A DNA stretch of 64,000 nucleotides, taken from NCBI RefSeq assembly GCF_000015205.1, contig NC_008701.1, positions 124,001 to 188,000 of the forward strand. The letters are read 5' to 3'. This DNA is from Pyrobaculum islandicum DSM 4184 (GTDB taxonomy: Archaea; Thermoproteota; Thermoprotei; Thermoproteales; Thermoproteaceae). The notes beneath the pieces are model-generated. The model searched no databases. It was not told where the DNA came from and saw only the letters and a list, made by a program, of their open reading frames with translations. The translations under genes and the position numbers were made by a program. Shown here one piece after another: positions 36,481 to 44,665 of the stretch (the first letter of the stretch is position 1; every line of letters starts with the position of its first letter).

Positions 36481-36828
36481 TTAGACGCAGCCTGTTGGCT
36501 TTGGCGCTCCTGCTACTTTACAAGCGCCGTTGGCAGGCCCCGAGGGAAATAGCTGGTAGATCTGCTCAAGGGTAAATCCCGTCTCTTTTAGCAACATCTT
36601 TATAGGTGGACACACGCCGTAGGTCTCCCAATACTCTCTAAGGTACTTAACTACCTTCCAGTGGTCCTCGGTCATCTTCTGTATGCCCTCAAGCTCCCGC
36701 GCCATCCACTCGGCAACTTTTTCATTCCACACCTCGGGATTTGATAGGAAACATTCTTCGTCTAATATTATTGTTACGTCGTCTACTTTATACTCCCCTG
36801 GACATTTTACTGGCATGTCGTTTATCAC
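36481..36828 (-). CDS. dsrC: DsrC, sulfur-carrier protein of dissimilatory sulfite reductase
   Basis: The 115-residue protein carries the DsrC/TusE core and the flexible C-terminal arm with C103 and penultimate C114 (GACKVAGAPKPTGC-V), spaced 11 residues as in true DsrC. These cysteines take the sulfur from DsrAB as a trisulfide that the DsrK/M membrane complex can reduce. It closes the dsrA-dsrB-orf-dsrC operon. Both cysteines are present, so full function is expected. Confidence 0.95.
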   Translation of the reverse strand: MINDMPVKCPGEYKVDDVTIILDEECFLSNPEVWNEKVAEWMARELEGIQKMTEDHWKVVKYLREYWETYGVCPPIKMLLKETGFTLEQIYQLFPSGPANGACKVAGAPKPTGCV

Positions 36829-36853
36829 TATACGAAATAAAAAATTTAGTTAC

Positions 36854-37249
36854 TTAAATCTGAGAAACTATATAGCCGTCGCCTAAGAGATCGTGTAGTC
36901 TCTCCTGTAGTATTGCATAAGCTATGCGGTCCCAGTGAAACATGGCATCTCCCGGTGGTATTTCAACACGGAGAAGCGGTAGGTAACCCCCCTCTGTGGG
37001 GAAGAGCACAAGTACAAACTTAGTCTTTCTACCAACCCACGGTATATTATCTACAGTAAACTCTATAGCGGTCTCTTTCTCTCCCTGTATCTTCACTCCG
37101 TACCATATAAAACTGAGCGTGTACGAGGAGGGGGAAAGGTCTGAAATTATATACATCTTGAATTGGGGAATGTGAAAAAACTCTCTATTTTCTGTCTGGT
37201 AGGCAAGGAAAAAGGGTAGTGTTCCAGGTGGTATCTCCCTATGGCGCAT
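36854..37249 (-). CDS. Uncharacterised protein encoded between dsrB and dsrC
   Basis: The 131-residue soluble protein starts MRHREIPPGTLPFFLAYQTE and looks mostly beta (YIISDLSPSSYTLSFIWYGV, KFVLVLFPTEGGYLPLLRVE). I recognise no family and no cofactor motif; it has no cysteine. The ATG overlaps the dsrB stop by 11 bases, so it is translationally coupled to dsrB and likely part of Dsr function, such as assembly or cofactor loading. This is an inference from position. Confidence 0.7.
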   Translation of the reverse strand: MRHREIPPGTLPFFLAYQTENREFFHIPQFKMYIISDLSPSSYTLSFIWYGVKIQGEKETAIEFTVDNIPWVGRKTKFVLVLFPTEGGYLPLLRVEIPPGDAMFHWDRIAYAILQERLHDLLGDGYIVSQI

Positions 37250-38375
37250 CTCTGAATCCTTTGAATATAACCTCGCCCCTGGCCCTGTATGTCAAATAGG
37301 TTCTTGCGGCGTCTGGCCACCATAGATACTGCGCCGCCATTTTCGGCGCACCCACTAACTCGACGAACTTTGCCCAGCCTATTCTCTCGACAAAGTCTGC
37401 AAGTCTCTCTCCAGGTTTGCCATGCGTCTTCCACACATCGATAACCTTTTTCACCACTGCGACTATTTCCTCATATCTCGGCGGATTTGCAGGAATCCAC
37501 GGTATAAGTACTCTAGCGAGTCTAGGCCCGACGCCTGTGTTCGCCATCTTGCCGCCTATCAATATGGCCGCGCCTACGTCCTTCGGGTCGTAGTCAAACG
37601 CGTCGCAGTTGTCCTTACAACGGCCGCAGTTGATACACTTCTCGCCCACTAATACAAGCTTTATCTTTTCCCCCTCTCTCCTTAGCGTTAACGCGCCGGT
37701 TGGACATACTTGCACTAGGAAGACTTGGCTCTCTGGTATTTTAGCAAGGGCTTTGGGAGGCGGCATACACAGCGGTAGTACCTCCTCTCTTATCTTGGGC
37801 GGGGCGCCCCACATGCCGACAATTGCTATGTCAATAGCGGTGCCTCCTGCACAACCCGAAGGACAGCCAGATATGAAGACCCTCAGCTTTGCGGGAAGCT
37901 TCTCCTCGCCCGTGAAGTAGGGCTTGAGGGCGTCTCCAAGCGCCTTGCCAATACTCGGCGCATCTATCACCGCAATTTGACATGTGAGAAACGCAGTACA
38001 TGTATTGATGCCCCACAGCGCCCCTCCCCAGCCTCCCACTGGGAAGCCCAACTTCTCCAGCTCTTCCTTAATCTTCAGCGCTTTATCAAGCGAGTCTGTG
38101 ATAAACTCGACGTTACCCGCAATAGTTATACGCAGGGCGCCCACGCCCAGTTTGTCGGCGATATCAGCAAACTTCTCCAACGTATCCACGCTAACTCTGG
38201 CGTTAGGCGGCAGAGCCGCTTTCACAGTGAATACTCTCTCGCCTGTCTCGGAGATGTGCTCTATAATGCCGGGGCCGTGGAACTTCCTCTCTTTCCACTT
38301 GCCGTAGTTCCGCTTGACTATATCTGGCAAGAACTTGTCAAGCTCGTTGGGTATGTTTAACTGTATCGCGCTCAT
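37239..38375 (-). CDS. dsrB: Dissimilatory sulfite reductase beta subunit
   Basis: Siroheme/4Fe-4S ligands are C126 and C132 (NTCTAFLTCQ) and C171 and C175 (SGCPSGCAGG). A ferredoxin insert follows with C224 (VCPTGAL) and C247, C250, C253, C257 (EKCINCGRCKDNC). The 378 residues match the family. With DsrA it forms an alpha2-beta2 enzyme reducing sulfite in the cytoplasm. The start overlaps the dsrA stop by 4 bases (ATGA). Confidence 0.95.
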   Translation of the reverse strand: MSAIQLNIPNELDKFLPDIVKRNYGKWKERKFHGPGIIEHISETGERVFTVKAALPPNARVSVDTLEKFADIADKLGVGALRITIAGNVEFITDSLDKALKIKEELEKLGFPVGGWGGALWGINTCTAFLTCQIAVIDAPSIGKALGDALKPYFTGEEKLPAKLRVFISGCPSGCAGGTAIDIAIVGMWGAPPKIREEVLPLCMPPPKALAKIPESQVFLVQVCPTGALTLRREGEKIKLVLVGEKCINCGRCKDNCDAFDYDPKDVGAAILIGGKMANTGVGPRLARVLIPWIPANPPRYEEIVAVVKKVIDVWKTHGKPGERLADFVERIGWAKFVELVGAPKMAAQYLWWPDAARTYLTYRARGEVIFKGFRDAP

Positions 38376-39610
38376 ATCCCCACCGCCCGTCTTAGTTCTT
38401 CTGCAAACTGGGCATATTTCTTACGCTCCTCCTCCGGCAAGACGCGGTACGGCACATTGTCTGGCAACTTTTCGACAAGCTTCGGAGTGTCCTCTAGCTG
38501 TATACCTGCCTTCTCTATGAATTGGTAGAGCCCCGTCATGAGGATGTAGTCGCCTATACGTACCTTGGCCTGCGCCTCCTTATCCCACGGCTCAATAACT
38601 TTAAACACCAACTCGATGCCTTTCTGCACCTCGTCTGGCTTCAAGTACCCCACAAACCAGCCGAGCTTAGGACCATACCTCCCCTTTGAACCTCCGCCGA
38701 CTAACACAGCCACCCGTCTCTCTTTTCCGGGCTTGATGGCTGGATATGCCTTCCTAATACAGTACATACACTTCTTACACCTAGAGCCGTCTATCTTAAG
38801 CTCTTTCTTTTCGGCATCCCAACTTATCGCCCCGCCGGCGCATTTAGAGACGAGGTCGTTGGGGTCCGCCTCGCCCGCCTCTATCTTCTTCCTTAGAAGC
38901 TCTTGGTCTACCTCGGGGGCGCCCTTCCAAGTCCCAATGAAGCCGAGGTCTGCTCTGTTTGCTCTACCGCAGTCCATGGGGCACCCCGAGAATTTAATCT
39001 TGAACTTGTAGGGGAACCCCGGCACTGCAATTGCGTCGTGGATCTTCTTGTCTTTTCTAAACTCTGTAAACCACTTCAGAGTGTCGTAGAGCGCAAACTC
39101 ACAGAGGGCGGGGCCTACGCATGTATTCAGCTCTCTAATGGCGTCGCCGCTACCGCCTACGTCTGTACCAACCTGCCTCAACGCCTCAATCATGGCGTCT
39201 CCCACCTCTTTGCTCTTCACATTAATCACCATGGCGCCCGTCTGACCTACCACCTCCACAAGGCCGATTCCATACTCCCTGGCCACTTTTATAATTCCCC
39301 TTAGGTAGCTCGTTGGTAGAAACCTCCCCGGTGTGTGGAAGACTCTGAAGTGTACCTCCTCTCCGCCCTTCGGCACCCAATCTCTAGCAATTCTCGCCAA
39401 TACTCCCGTTAGACGCTTTGCCTTTACCGCGCTAGGCCCCCACGGGCTTTTTCTAGCGACTAGACCAACGCCATATACGTGGAGTGGGTAGCCTGTTTTC
39501 CTCATCTCCGCCACGTGGCTTGGCCACGGCCCCTTCTCTAGCTCTTTGAGGTATTGCTCAGCCATCTCGAGCAATTTGTCTGGCGGCGGTAGATTTGGGG
39601 GTGCGGCCAT
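38372..39610 (-). CDS. dsrA: Dissimilatory sulfite reductase alpha subunit
   Basis: C164/C170 (NTCVGPALCE) and C210/C214 (SGCPMDCGR) are the ligands of the 4Fe-4S cluster bridged to siroheme. The ferredoxin insert has C257 (KCAGG) and C278, C281, C284 (RCKKCMYC). The 412-residue length is typical. This is the first reductase gene of the operon and is followed by dsrB with an ATGA overlap. Function in sulfite reduction is well supported; direction (reduction or oxidation) is not shown, but the setting suggests reduction. Confidence 0.95.
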   Translation of the reverse strand: MAAPPNLPPPDKLLEMAEQYLKELEKGPWPSHVAEMRKTGYPLHVYGVGLVARKSPWGPSAVKAKRLTGVLARIARDWVPKGGEEVHFRVFHTPGRFLPTSYLRGIIKVAREYGIGLVEVVGQTGAMVINVKSKEVGDAMIEALRQVGTDVGGSGDAIRELNTCVGPALCEFALYDTLKWFTEFRKDKKIHDAIAVPGFPYKFKIKFSGCPMDCGRANRADLGFIGTWKGAPEVDQELLRKKIEAGEADPNDLVSKCAGGAISWDAEKKELKIDGSRCKKCMYCIRKAYPAIKPGKERRVAVLVGGGSKGRYGPKLGWFVGYLKPDEVQKGIELVFKVIEPWDKEAQAKVRIGDYILMTGLYQFIEKAGIQLEDTPKLVEKLPDNVPYRVLPEEERKKYAQFAEELRRAVGI

Positions 39611-39647
39611 GAGAAAAAATGTTCTAGTATTAAATAAGCCTTATTAC

Positions 39648-40415
39648 TTACTTTAAAATAACTTCGCTTCCAGATACTTTATATGGTGGGGATGTAATTG
39701 TAGGTTCAAAGAATATTGTAAATGGGTGTATCATTTTTCCAAATGGGACGTATATCATTAACACTTCTGCGAGGAATATGTGTAATTTAACCAGCGGCTC
39801 CGCCTTAGTTATGGCCTCTAACGCCGCGGCTACATTGCCTGTCAGTAGATTTTGTAGCCACGGCGTAACTGTTTTGTCATAATGTGGATGTATGACGGCG
39901 GTGTTGACTAGGCCTACGAGTACTATCGCCGTTATTAAGACTAGTGCAAACCAATCGTCGGCGAAGGTAAAGCTTTTTACCTCAGGCTTTGTCAGCCGCC
40001 TAGCCCAGAGCAAGATTAATCCTATAATTACCACAATGCCGAATAGCGTCCCTAGGCCTATAGCTATTATTTTTCTAGTGGCTGGGTCTATGCCCATTGC
40101 CGCAAGTTGCTCAGGGGAGAAGAAGAGAGCTGTGTGGCCTAGGAAGAGAGTTAGAAATATACCCCAGTGGAAGAGGAGCGCACCCCAGTAGAGCAACTTG
40201 TCGTTGGTGTATTTCAGCGTGTAGAATGTCAATATCCGTTTTAACACCTCTCCAGCTCTAGCTCCTGCGCTCCAGTTGTAGGAAACTACAGCTACGGAGG
40301 CTAGAGAGGTTAGTCCACGTGGCGAAATCCAGGCGCCTATCTTGGCTAGAACTCCTACAATAAGTATTACTAGGGCGAGATATGGGACGCCTATGAACAA
40401 CACGGCGTCTAGCAT
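39648..40415 (-). CDS. dsrM: DsrM-like cytochrome b membrane protein (first copy)
   Basis: A 255-residue protein of five or six helices with His residues in LLFHWGIFLTLFLGH, NTAVIHPHYD and VKLHIFLAEV, suited to bind b hemes like NarI/DsrM. It lies 37 bp upstream of dsrA on the same strand, with a TATA-like GATAATAAAAG about 25 nt before its ATG, so it probably opens the dsr operon. It would take electrons from menaquinol and pass them to a DsrK-like partner; the nearest unpaired one is at 42556. Confidence 0.75.
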   Translation of the reverse strand: MLDAVLFIGVPYLALVILIVGVLAKIGAWISPRGLTSLASVAVVSYNWSAGARAGEVLKRILTFYTLKYTNDKLLYWGALLFHWGIFLTLFLGHTALFFSPEQLAAMGIDPATRKIIAIGLGTLFGIVVIIGLILLWARRLTKPEVKSFTFADDWFALVLITAIVLVGLVNTAVIHPHYDKTVTPWLQNLLTGNVAAALEAITKAEPLVKLHIFLAEVLMIYVPFGKMIHPFTIFFEPTITSPPYKVSGSEVILK

Positions 40416-40498
40416 ACTATATCTTTACACACCTCTTTTATTATCTTGTTTTCCACTTTTGAGTAACAAAATGGATATTGTAGCTGATGTAGTATGTT

Positions 40499-41506
40499 GT
40501 GTATAAACCTCGTATATACCAGGTTGAGGTCTCTACGGCATGTAACGCCAACTGTGTATATTGCCCAGTCTCCTACTTTAGGCAGAGGGGCCTCTGGCCT
40601 GTGAAGCTCATGGATTTTGACCTCTACAAGAGGTTTCTCGCCGAGGTAGAAGAGGCTGAATATATCCATCTGCAGGGGTGGGGCGAGCCGCTTTTACATC
40701 CGCGTCTTGTAGAAATGGCGGCTTCTGCAAAAAAGATAGCTAATGTCGGAATTACGACAAACGGAACGCTTCTGAGAGAGGAGGTGACTCGCGCTCTTGT
40801 AGAAATCCCCATAGATATCCTCGCCGTTACCTTCGCCGGGGCTAGAGCCGAAACTCACAACAGATATAGAGAGGGAAACGACTTCAACGTAGTCTTTAGG
40901 AATGTAGAATATTTGCTAAGGATCAGGCGTGGGAAGCCAGAGGTGGTGGCCATATATATGCTACTTGGCGATAACTACAGGGAGCTTCCTGGGTTTGTAA
41001 GAATGGCGGCTAGGCTCGGGGTAGACCGGGTAAAAGTAAGTAATTTAAATTATTTATTCAACACCGAGGGGGCGTCGTTAAAAGCTTTTTCAGACACGTG
41101 GGAGAAGCCTAGAGAAGTCGAGAGAGCTATTGTAGAGGCGCAACAGATCGCAAGAGAGGTGGGGGTTGGCTTTGTGACAGATAACATAGCGCCATTTGAA
41201 CTCGCAGAGTGTCCCGAAACGCCGACTAAAGCCGTTTTTATAACTGTCGACGGCGATGTATGTCCATGTGTCTACCTTGGGCTTCCCTGGCCTGAGATTC
41301 CCCGGTTGTTTAACATACGTCTTTTTAAAATCCCTAGGACCTGTTGGGGAAATTTAAAAATGGAGAGCTTAAGAAAAGTCTTGAACTCGGAAAAGGCAAG
41401 GGAGTTTAGGTCGAGGTTTGAATATAGGAAGTACAACATGGACGTCGGCGCCATAGGCGAGCCTCCAGATGTCTGTAAGACTTGCTATAGGCTGTTTGGA
41501 GTGTGA
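40499..41506 (+). CDS. Radical SAM protein with SPASM-like C-terminus
   Basis: The radical SAM cluster ligands are C15, C19 and C22 (ACNANCVYC). Later residues (WGEPLLHPRLVEM, GITTNGTLL) match the SAM-binding barrel. The C-terminus has cysteine groups ECPETP, CPCVYLG, TCWGNL and CKTC, which fit a SPASM or related auxiliary-cluster domain. The start is GTG and the gene diverges from dsrM, suggesting a role in cofactor or peptide maturation for the Dsr system. It could also be a heme d1/AhbC-like enzyme. The substrate is not known. Confidence 0.72.
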   Translation: MYKPRIYQVEVSTACNANCVYCPVSYFRQRGLWPVKLMDFDLYKRFLAEVEEAEYIHLQGWGEPLLHPRLVEMAASAKKIANVGITTNGTLLREEVTRALVEIPIDILAVTFAGARAETHNRYREGNDFNVVFRNVEYLLRIRRGKPEVVAIYMLLGDNYRELPGFVRMAARLGVDRVKVSNLNYLFNTEGASLKAFSDTWEKPREVERAIVEAQQIAREVGVGFVTDNIAPFELAECPETPTKAVFITVDGDVCPCVYLGLPWPEIPRLFNIRLFKIPRTCWGNLKMESLRKVLNSEKAREFRSRFEYRKYNMDVGAIGEPPDVCKTCYRLFGV

Positions 41507-41513
41507 CCCGCCC

Positions 41514-41690
41514 ACCTCGTCCCCCTTAACTCTTTCTTGGTCTCTCCCTGGGGGGCTTGGGGGTCTGTTTTGGGTGTGTTGGGGTGGGGGTGGGTCTTAT
41601 GTGGCTGTGGGTTGTTGATTTTCTTTGTCTGCCGCCGGGGGGCCGGCGTTGTTCATGTGTAGTTGGGGGGTTAGGTGGTGGTCGCCGGGG
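41514..41690 (-). repeat. GC-rich right-end segment, copy D, rich in G-to-A changes
   Basis: Read on the minus strand it follows the same order as copies A, B and E (ACATGAACAACGCC..., ...CCAGGGAGAGACCAAG), but most differences are G in the other copies replaced by A. It lies downstream of a TnpB remnant on the same strand. Confidence 0.5.
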
Positions 41691-42040
41691 GGTTGTTTCT
41701 AGCCCCCAGTACCTCTTCTCCACCATGTCATGGGGGCGTTGTCTCTGTTGTCTGAGAAGCCGCAGGTGGGGCAACGCATTACGCGGCCCCTCTCCTCCGC
41801 CATCTTAGCTCCACAACGGGGCAGACCGTGCTGTAGAGTCGCACCTCTACATATGGAATGCCGTACCACTGCGCCTCTTCAGCTGGCCGAGGCCGTCTAG
41901 GAGGTGTTTCTTCTCTCCGCTCCCCTCCTTCAGCTCCCGGTAGCTCTCCTCCACTGCATCAACTACGACGGCGGCTTGGCGCTCTCTGGCCAGTTTTATG
42001 ATCTCGCGGGCGGCGTTGCCCCTTCCAGTACGAGCCAACT
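41691..42040 (-). pseudogene. TnpB C-terminal and middle remnant
   Basis: The minus strand encodes REIIKLARERQAAVVVDAVE, ESYRELKEGSGEKKHLLDGL and GQLKRR, the stretch around the RuvC-II glutamate and bridge helix of TnpB, then after a frameshift a KRYWGLE-like C-terminus. Stops and frameshifts show decay. Confidence 0.7.
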
Positions 42041-42290
42041 AGAGACGGCCATATACGCGACGCCCGCCGTGTTGGCCACGGCAGCGGTGGCACTGAGCGG
42101 CGCCGTCGTAAAGGCGGCGTTGGGAGGCATGTTGTTGACCTTCGCAGCCAGAGCCGTCGCTAGCAACTTGCCGACCTCGCCGGCGTCATACGCCGCCGTT
42201 GCCACCCCAAGTCTTGTTCAATTGACAATACCCATCGTGGCGTTGGCGGCGACGCCGTGAGAACCGCCGTAAACCCGTTTTTAACTCACT
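42036..42290. repeat. Duplicated Ala-rich segment, copy 2
   Basis: This matches 22082-22360. On the plus strand it reads ETAIYATPAVLATAAVALSG, then TFAARAVASNLPTSPASY, then PIVALAATP and a stop; if coding it would be a small hydrophobic protein, but there is no clear start. It abuts the TnpB remnant, as a similar block does near 22 kb. Confidence 0.45.
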
Positions 42291-42555
42291 TCCCCTAGGT
42301 CTGTACAAATCAAAACGCCTCACCTGAGTTTCACGTTGAAACCCAGGTGTGTCGCACCGTTTCACCTTTCACACACCGTCAACACAACACTGGCTTTTCT
42401 CTCCCACGCCACATACGCCTATGAACACATACAGACTTCTGTACCAAGGTGCCGAGGGGCGAGGTTTTCAATTGTAATCTGCCCCCGTCCTGATGGGCGG
42501 TAAATTTCTCATAGTTGAATAAGAAGAGAGAAATAATAAATAAGTAGCTTCAGTT
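42291..42555. other. Gene-free stretch with a long hairpin
   Basis: CACCTG-A-GTTTCA ... TTGAAAC-C-CAGGTG at 42321-42349 forms a nearly perfect stem. GAGGGGCGAGGTTTTCAA at 42454-42471 is a variant of the solo hairpin motif. A TATA-like AAATAATAAATAAG precedes the dsrK-like ATG at 42556. Confidence 0.45.
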
Positions 42556-43971
42556 ATGCATGCGGCAGAGTTTAAGTTGGGAGATACTTCGGCTATTAAG
42601 CCTCTTAAAGCCCCGGAGTCTTTAGTTAAGAAGCTTCACGAGCGTATCGGGCTTAAAATCCCTGAGGACAAGTATAAATACTTCCTAGATAGACTTAGAG
42701 AGGAGTATAAGAAAAATAGAAATATCAAAATCGCAGTAGATACATGTGTACACTGTGGTGCATGTATAGACGCCTGCCCAACCTATCTGACTACTAAAGA
42801 TCTAAAGAACTCACCTGTGGGACGTGCTGAGCTTATTAGACGTGTATTGAAGAAAGGCTCTGTTACAGACGCCGAGCTTGAAGAGATATACACCTACTAC
42901 TGGCAGTGTCTCACCTGTAGGAGGTGCGGTTATGTCTGTCCCTTCGGCATCGATCAAGCGGATATTACTAGGTTTGTCCGTGGCGTGTTGTATGAAATTG
43001 GGATGGTAAACAGATTTGCGGCTATGACAATAGACGCTCACGAGACTACTGGTAATGCTATGAGGATAACGCCGGCGGCTGCAATAAATATATTAAACTA
43101 CTTTGCAGAAGAGATAAAGTCTGAGAAAGGCGTCGAGGTTACTTACTATGTATACCGCCATGACCAGAAGAAGATGATTAAGTTTGTTGGTAAAAATGCA
43201 GTTGGCGAAATAGCTAGAGACAGCCCTGAGTGGCCTGAAGCAATTCTCTTCCTTTCTTCTGCAGATCTTTTCCTCAACACAGAGACTCTCAAAGGTTATC
43301 TCACATTTCTAAACGCTGTAAAAATAAGATTTGCCGTCCACACTGGATGTAGCGAGGTGGCGAACTTCGGATTGTGGACTCACGAAAAACATATGGAGTA
43401 TATTGGGAACATATATTACAACGCTGCGAAAGAGCTCGGAGTAAAATATGCGATATTTGGTGAATGTGGACACGGCTGGAGGGCGTTTAAAAACGTGGTA
43501 GCTCCAAGACTTGAAAAAGAGGGTATCAAAGTCTACCACATACACCACCTTGTGGTCAAGGCAATTAAAGAGGGTAAAATAAAGCTGAATCCTGAGGCTA
43601 ATGGAGATAAGGTATATATGTATCAAGACCCGTGTCAATACAGTAGAGGCGGCGATCTTTACGAAGAGCCACGGTTTATTATGAACCACGTAGTAAAGAA
43701 GTGGGTTGAATGTCCACAAAACCGTCAGCTCAACTGGTGTTGTGGCGGCCAAGCAGGCATGCTTGCAGATGAAATGAAGCCTTTGAGACTTCAGTACGCA
43801 AAGCTATGGTATGAATGCGCCATTAACGCAGGCGCACAACACGTCGTAAGACCGTGTTCAAAGTGTAAAGGTACTCTAAATGGTATAATTGGCGATCTTA
43901 ACAAAATATATGGACGTAATATAACATACGGCGGGCTGATGGATCTGGTATATAGAGCACTTGTAATTTAG
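42556..43971 (+). CDS. dsrK: DsrK/HdrD-like Fe-S protein (first copy)
   Basis: Two ferredoxin-like clusters (CVHCGACIDACP and CLTCRRCGYVCP) are followed by two CCG domains, with CCGG in NWCCGGQAGM and the final RPCSKCKGTLNG. This is the layout of HdrD/DsrK, which reduces disulfides (here probably the DsrC trisulfide) with a noncubane 4Fe-4S site. At 471 residues it is near the DsrK norm. The gene stands alone on the plus strand and could pair with DsrM1 at 39648 or with DsrM2. Confidence 0.85.
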   Translation: MHAAEFKLGDTSAIKPLKAPESLVKKLHERIGLKIPEDKYKYFLDRLREEYKKNRNIKIAVDTCVHCGACIDACPTYLTTKDLKNSPVGRAELIRRVLKKGSVTDAELEEIYTYYWQCLTCRRCGYVCPFGIDQADITRFVRGVLYEIGMVNRFAAMTIDAHETTGNAMRITPAAAINILNYFAEEIKSEKGVEVTYYVYRHDQKKMIKFVGKNAVGEIARDSPEWPEAILFLSSADLFLNTETLKGYLTFLNAVKIRFAVHTGCSEVANFGLWTHEKHMEYIGNIYYNAAKELGVKYAIFGECGHGWRAFKNVVAPRLEKEGIKVYHIHHLVVKAIKEGKIKLNPEANGDKVYMYQDPCQYSRGGDLYEEPRFIMNHVVKKWVECPQNRQLNWCCGGQAGMLADEMKPLRLQYAKLWYECAINAGAQHVVRPCSKCKGTLNGIIGDLNKIYGRNITYGGLMDLVYRALVI

Positions 43972-44062
43972 TATACATTTTGTACACAACAAATACTTTT
44001 TTATCTTTCTCAACAAGCAATATAAGAATAAGATATTTACAGCTCAATTATTTAACGACATT

Positions 44063-44665
44063 ATGGCATATGAAACTCTCGACCATTTTACAATTAAAAT
44101 TTTAGACACTGTACTTAGCGAGGAGCTTAGGGGAGAGCCGGGTTTAACGCCATATCAAATAATGCGGAAACTTGGAGTGTACCCCTCCTTCCTCTATAAA
44201 AATATCAAAGTCTTAGAAAGACGTAACTATCTAGTCTGTAAAGAGGCGGGGAGAGGTAAAATATGTTCAACAACAGTTGGCGGGTTGTTAGCTTTTCTAA
44301 AAGTTGTAAAAGACTACGACAAGTATGTGTATCTATTCTTTAGAAAGCTGGGTTTTGGCTCTCCTCCTATGGATTTGAGAGATGCAAAAACACTCCTCTC
44401 ACTTATTATAGACGGTGGTACAACTCCAAAAGATATTTACGATTTGTTTGTATGGAGTCTTCTACATTGTGAAAATAGTGTTGTAGCTAAATTTTTAAAA
44501 GCGCTCTCGGGCGTTTTGGGTATTACGTTAGTAATGACGCCGCATATGGTGTATGTAAAAAGGAATGGCACGGAGATTTGTACATGTAGGTATAGTAACT
44601 GTGGACTTGAAATGTGTAAGTTAAAATTGGCGGTGAGAGAATTTTTGGAGATTCAAAAAAGCTAA
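44063..44665 (+). CDS. Winged-helix regulator
   Basis: Residues 1-80 form a winged helix (PGLTPYQIMRKLGVYPSFLY, NIKVLERRNYLVCKEAG). The rest is helical and ends with cysteines in CTCRYSNCGLEMCKL, which may bind a metal or sense redox state. TTGTACAC at 43980-43987 lies in the promoter. The 3' end overlaps the convergent dsrK2 by 4 bases. It is similar in layout to the regulator at 32347, so both may control sulfur genes. Confidence 0.65.
   Translation: MAYETLDHFTIKILDTVLSEELRGEPGLTPYQIMRKLGVYPSFLYKNIKVLERRNYLVCKEAGRGKICSTTVGGLLAFLKVVKDYDKYVYLFFRKLGFGSPPMDLRDAKTLLSLIIDGGTTPKDIYDLFVWSLLHCENSVVAKFLKALSGVLGITLVMTPHMVYVKRNGTEICTCRYSNCGLEMCKLKLAVREFLEIQKS

Noticed and set aside
41526-41774. Pro/Thr-rich minus-strand ORF of 82 codons
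   Set aside because: It is the translation of the G-to-A-changed right-end segment and not a gene.
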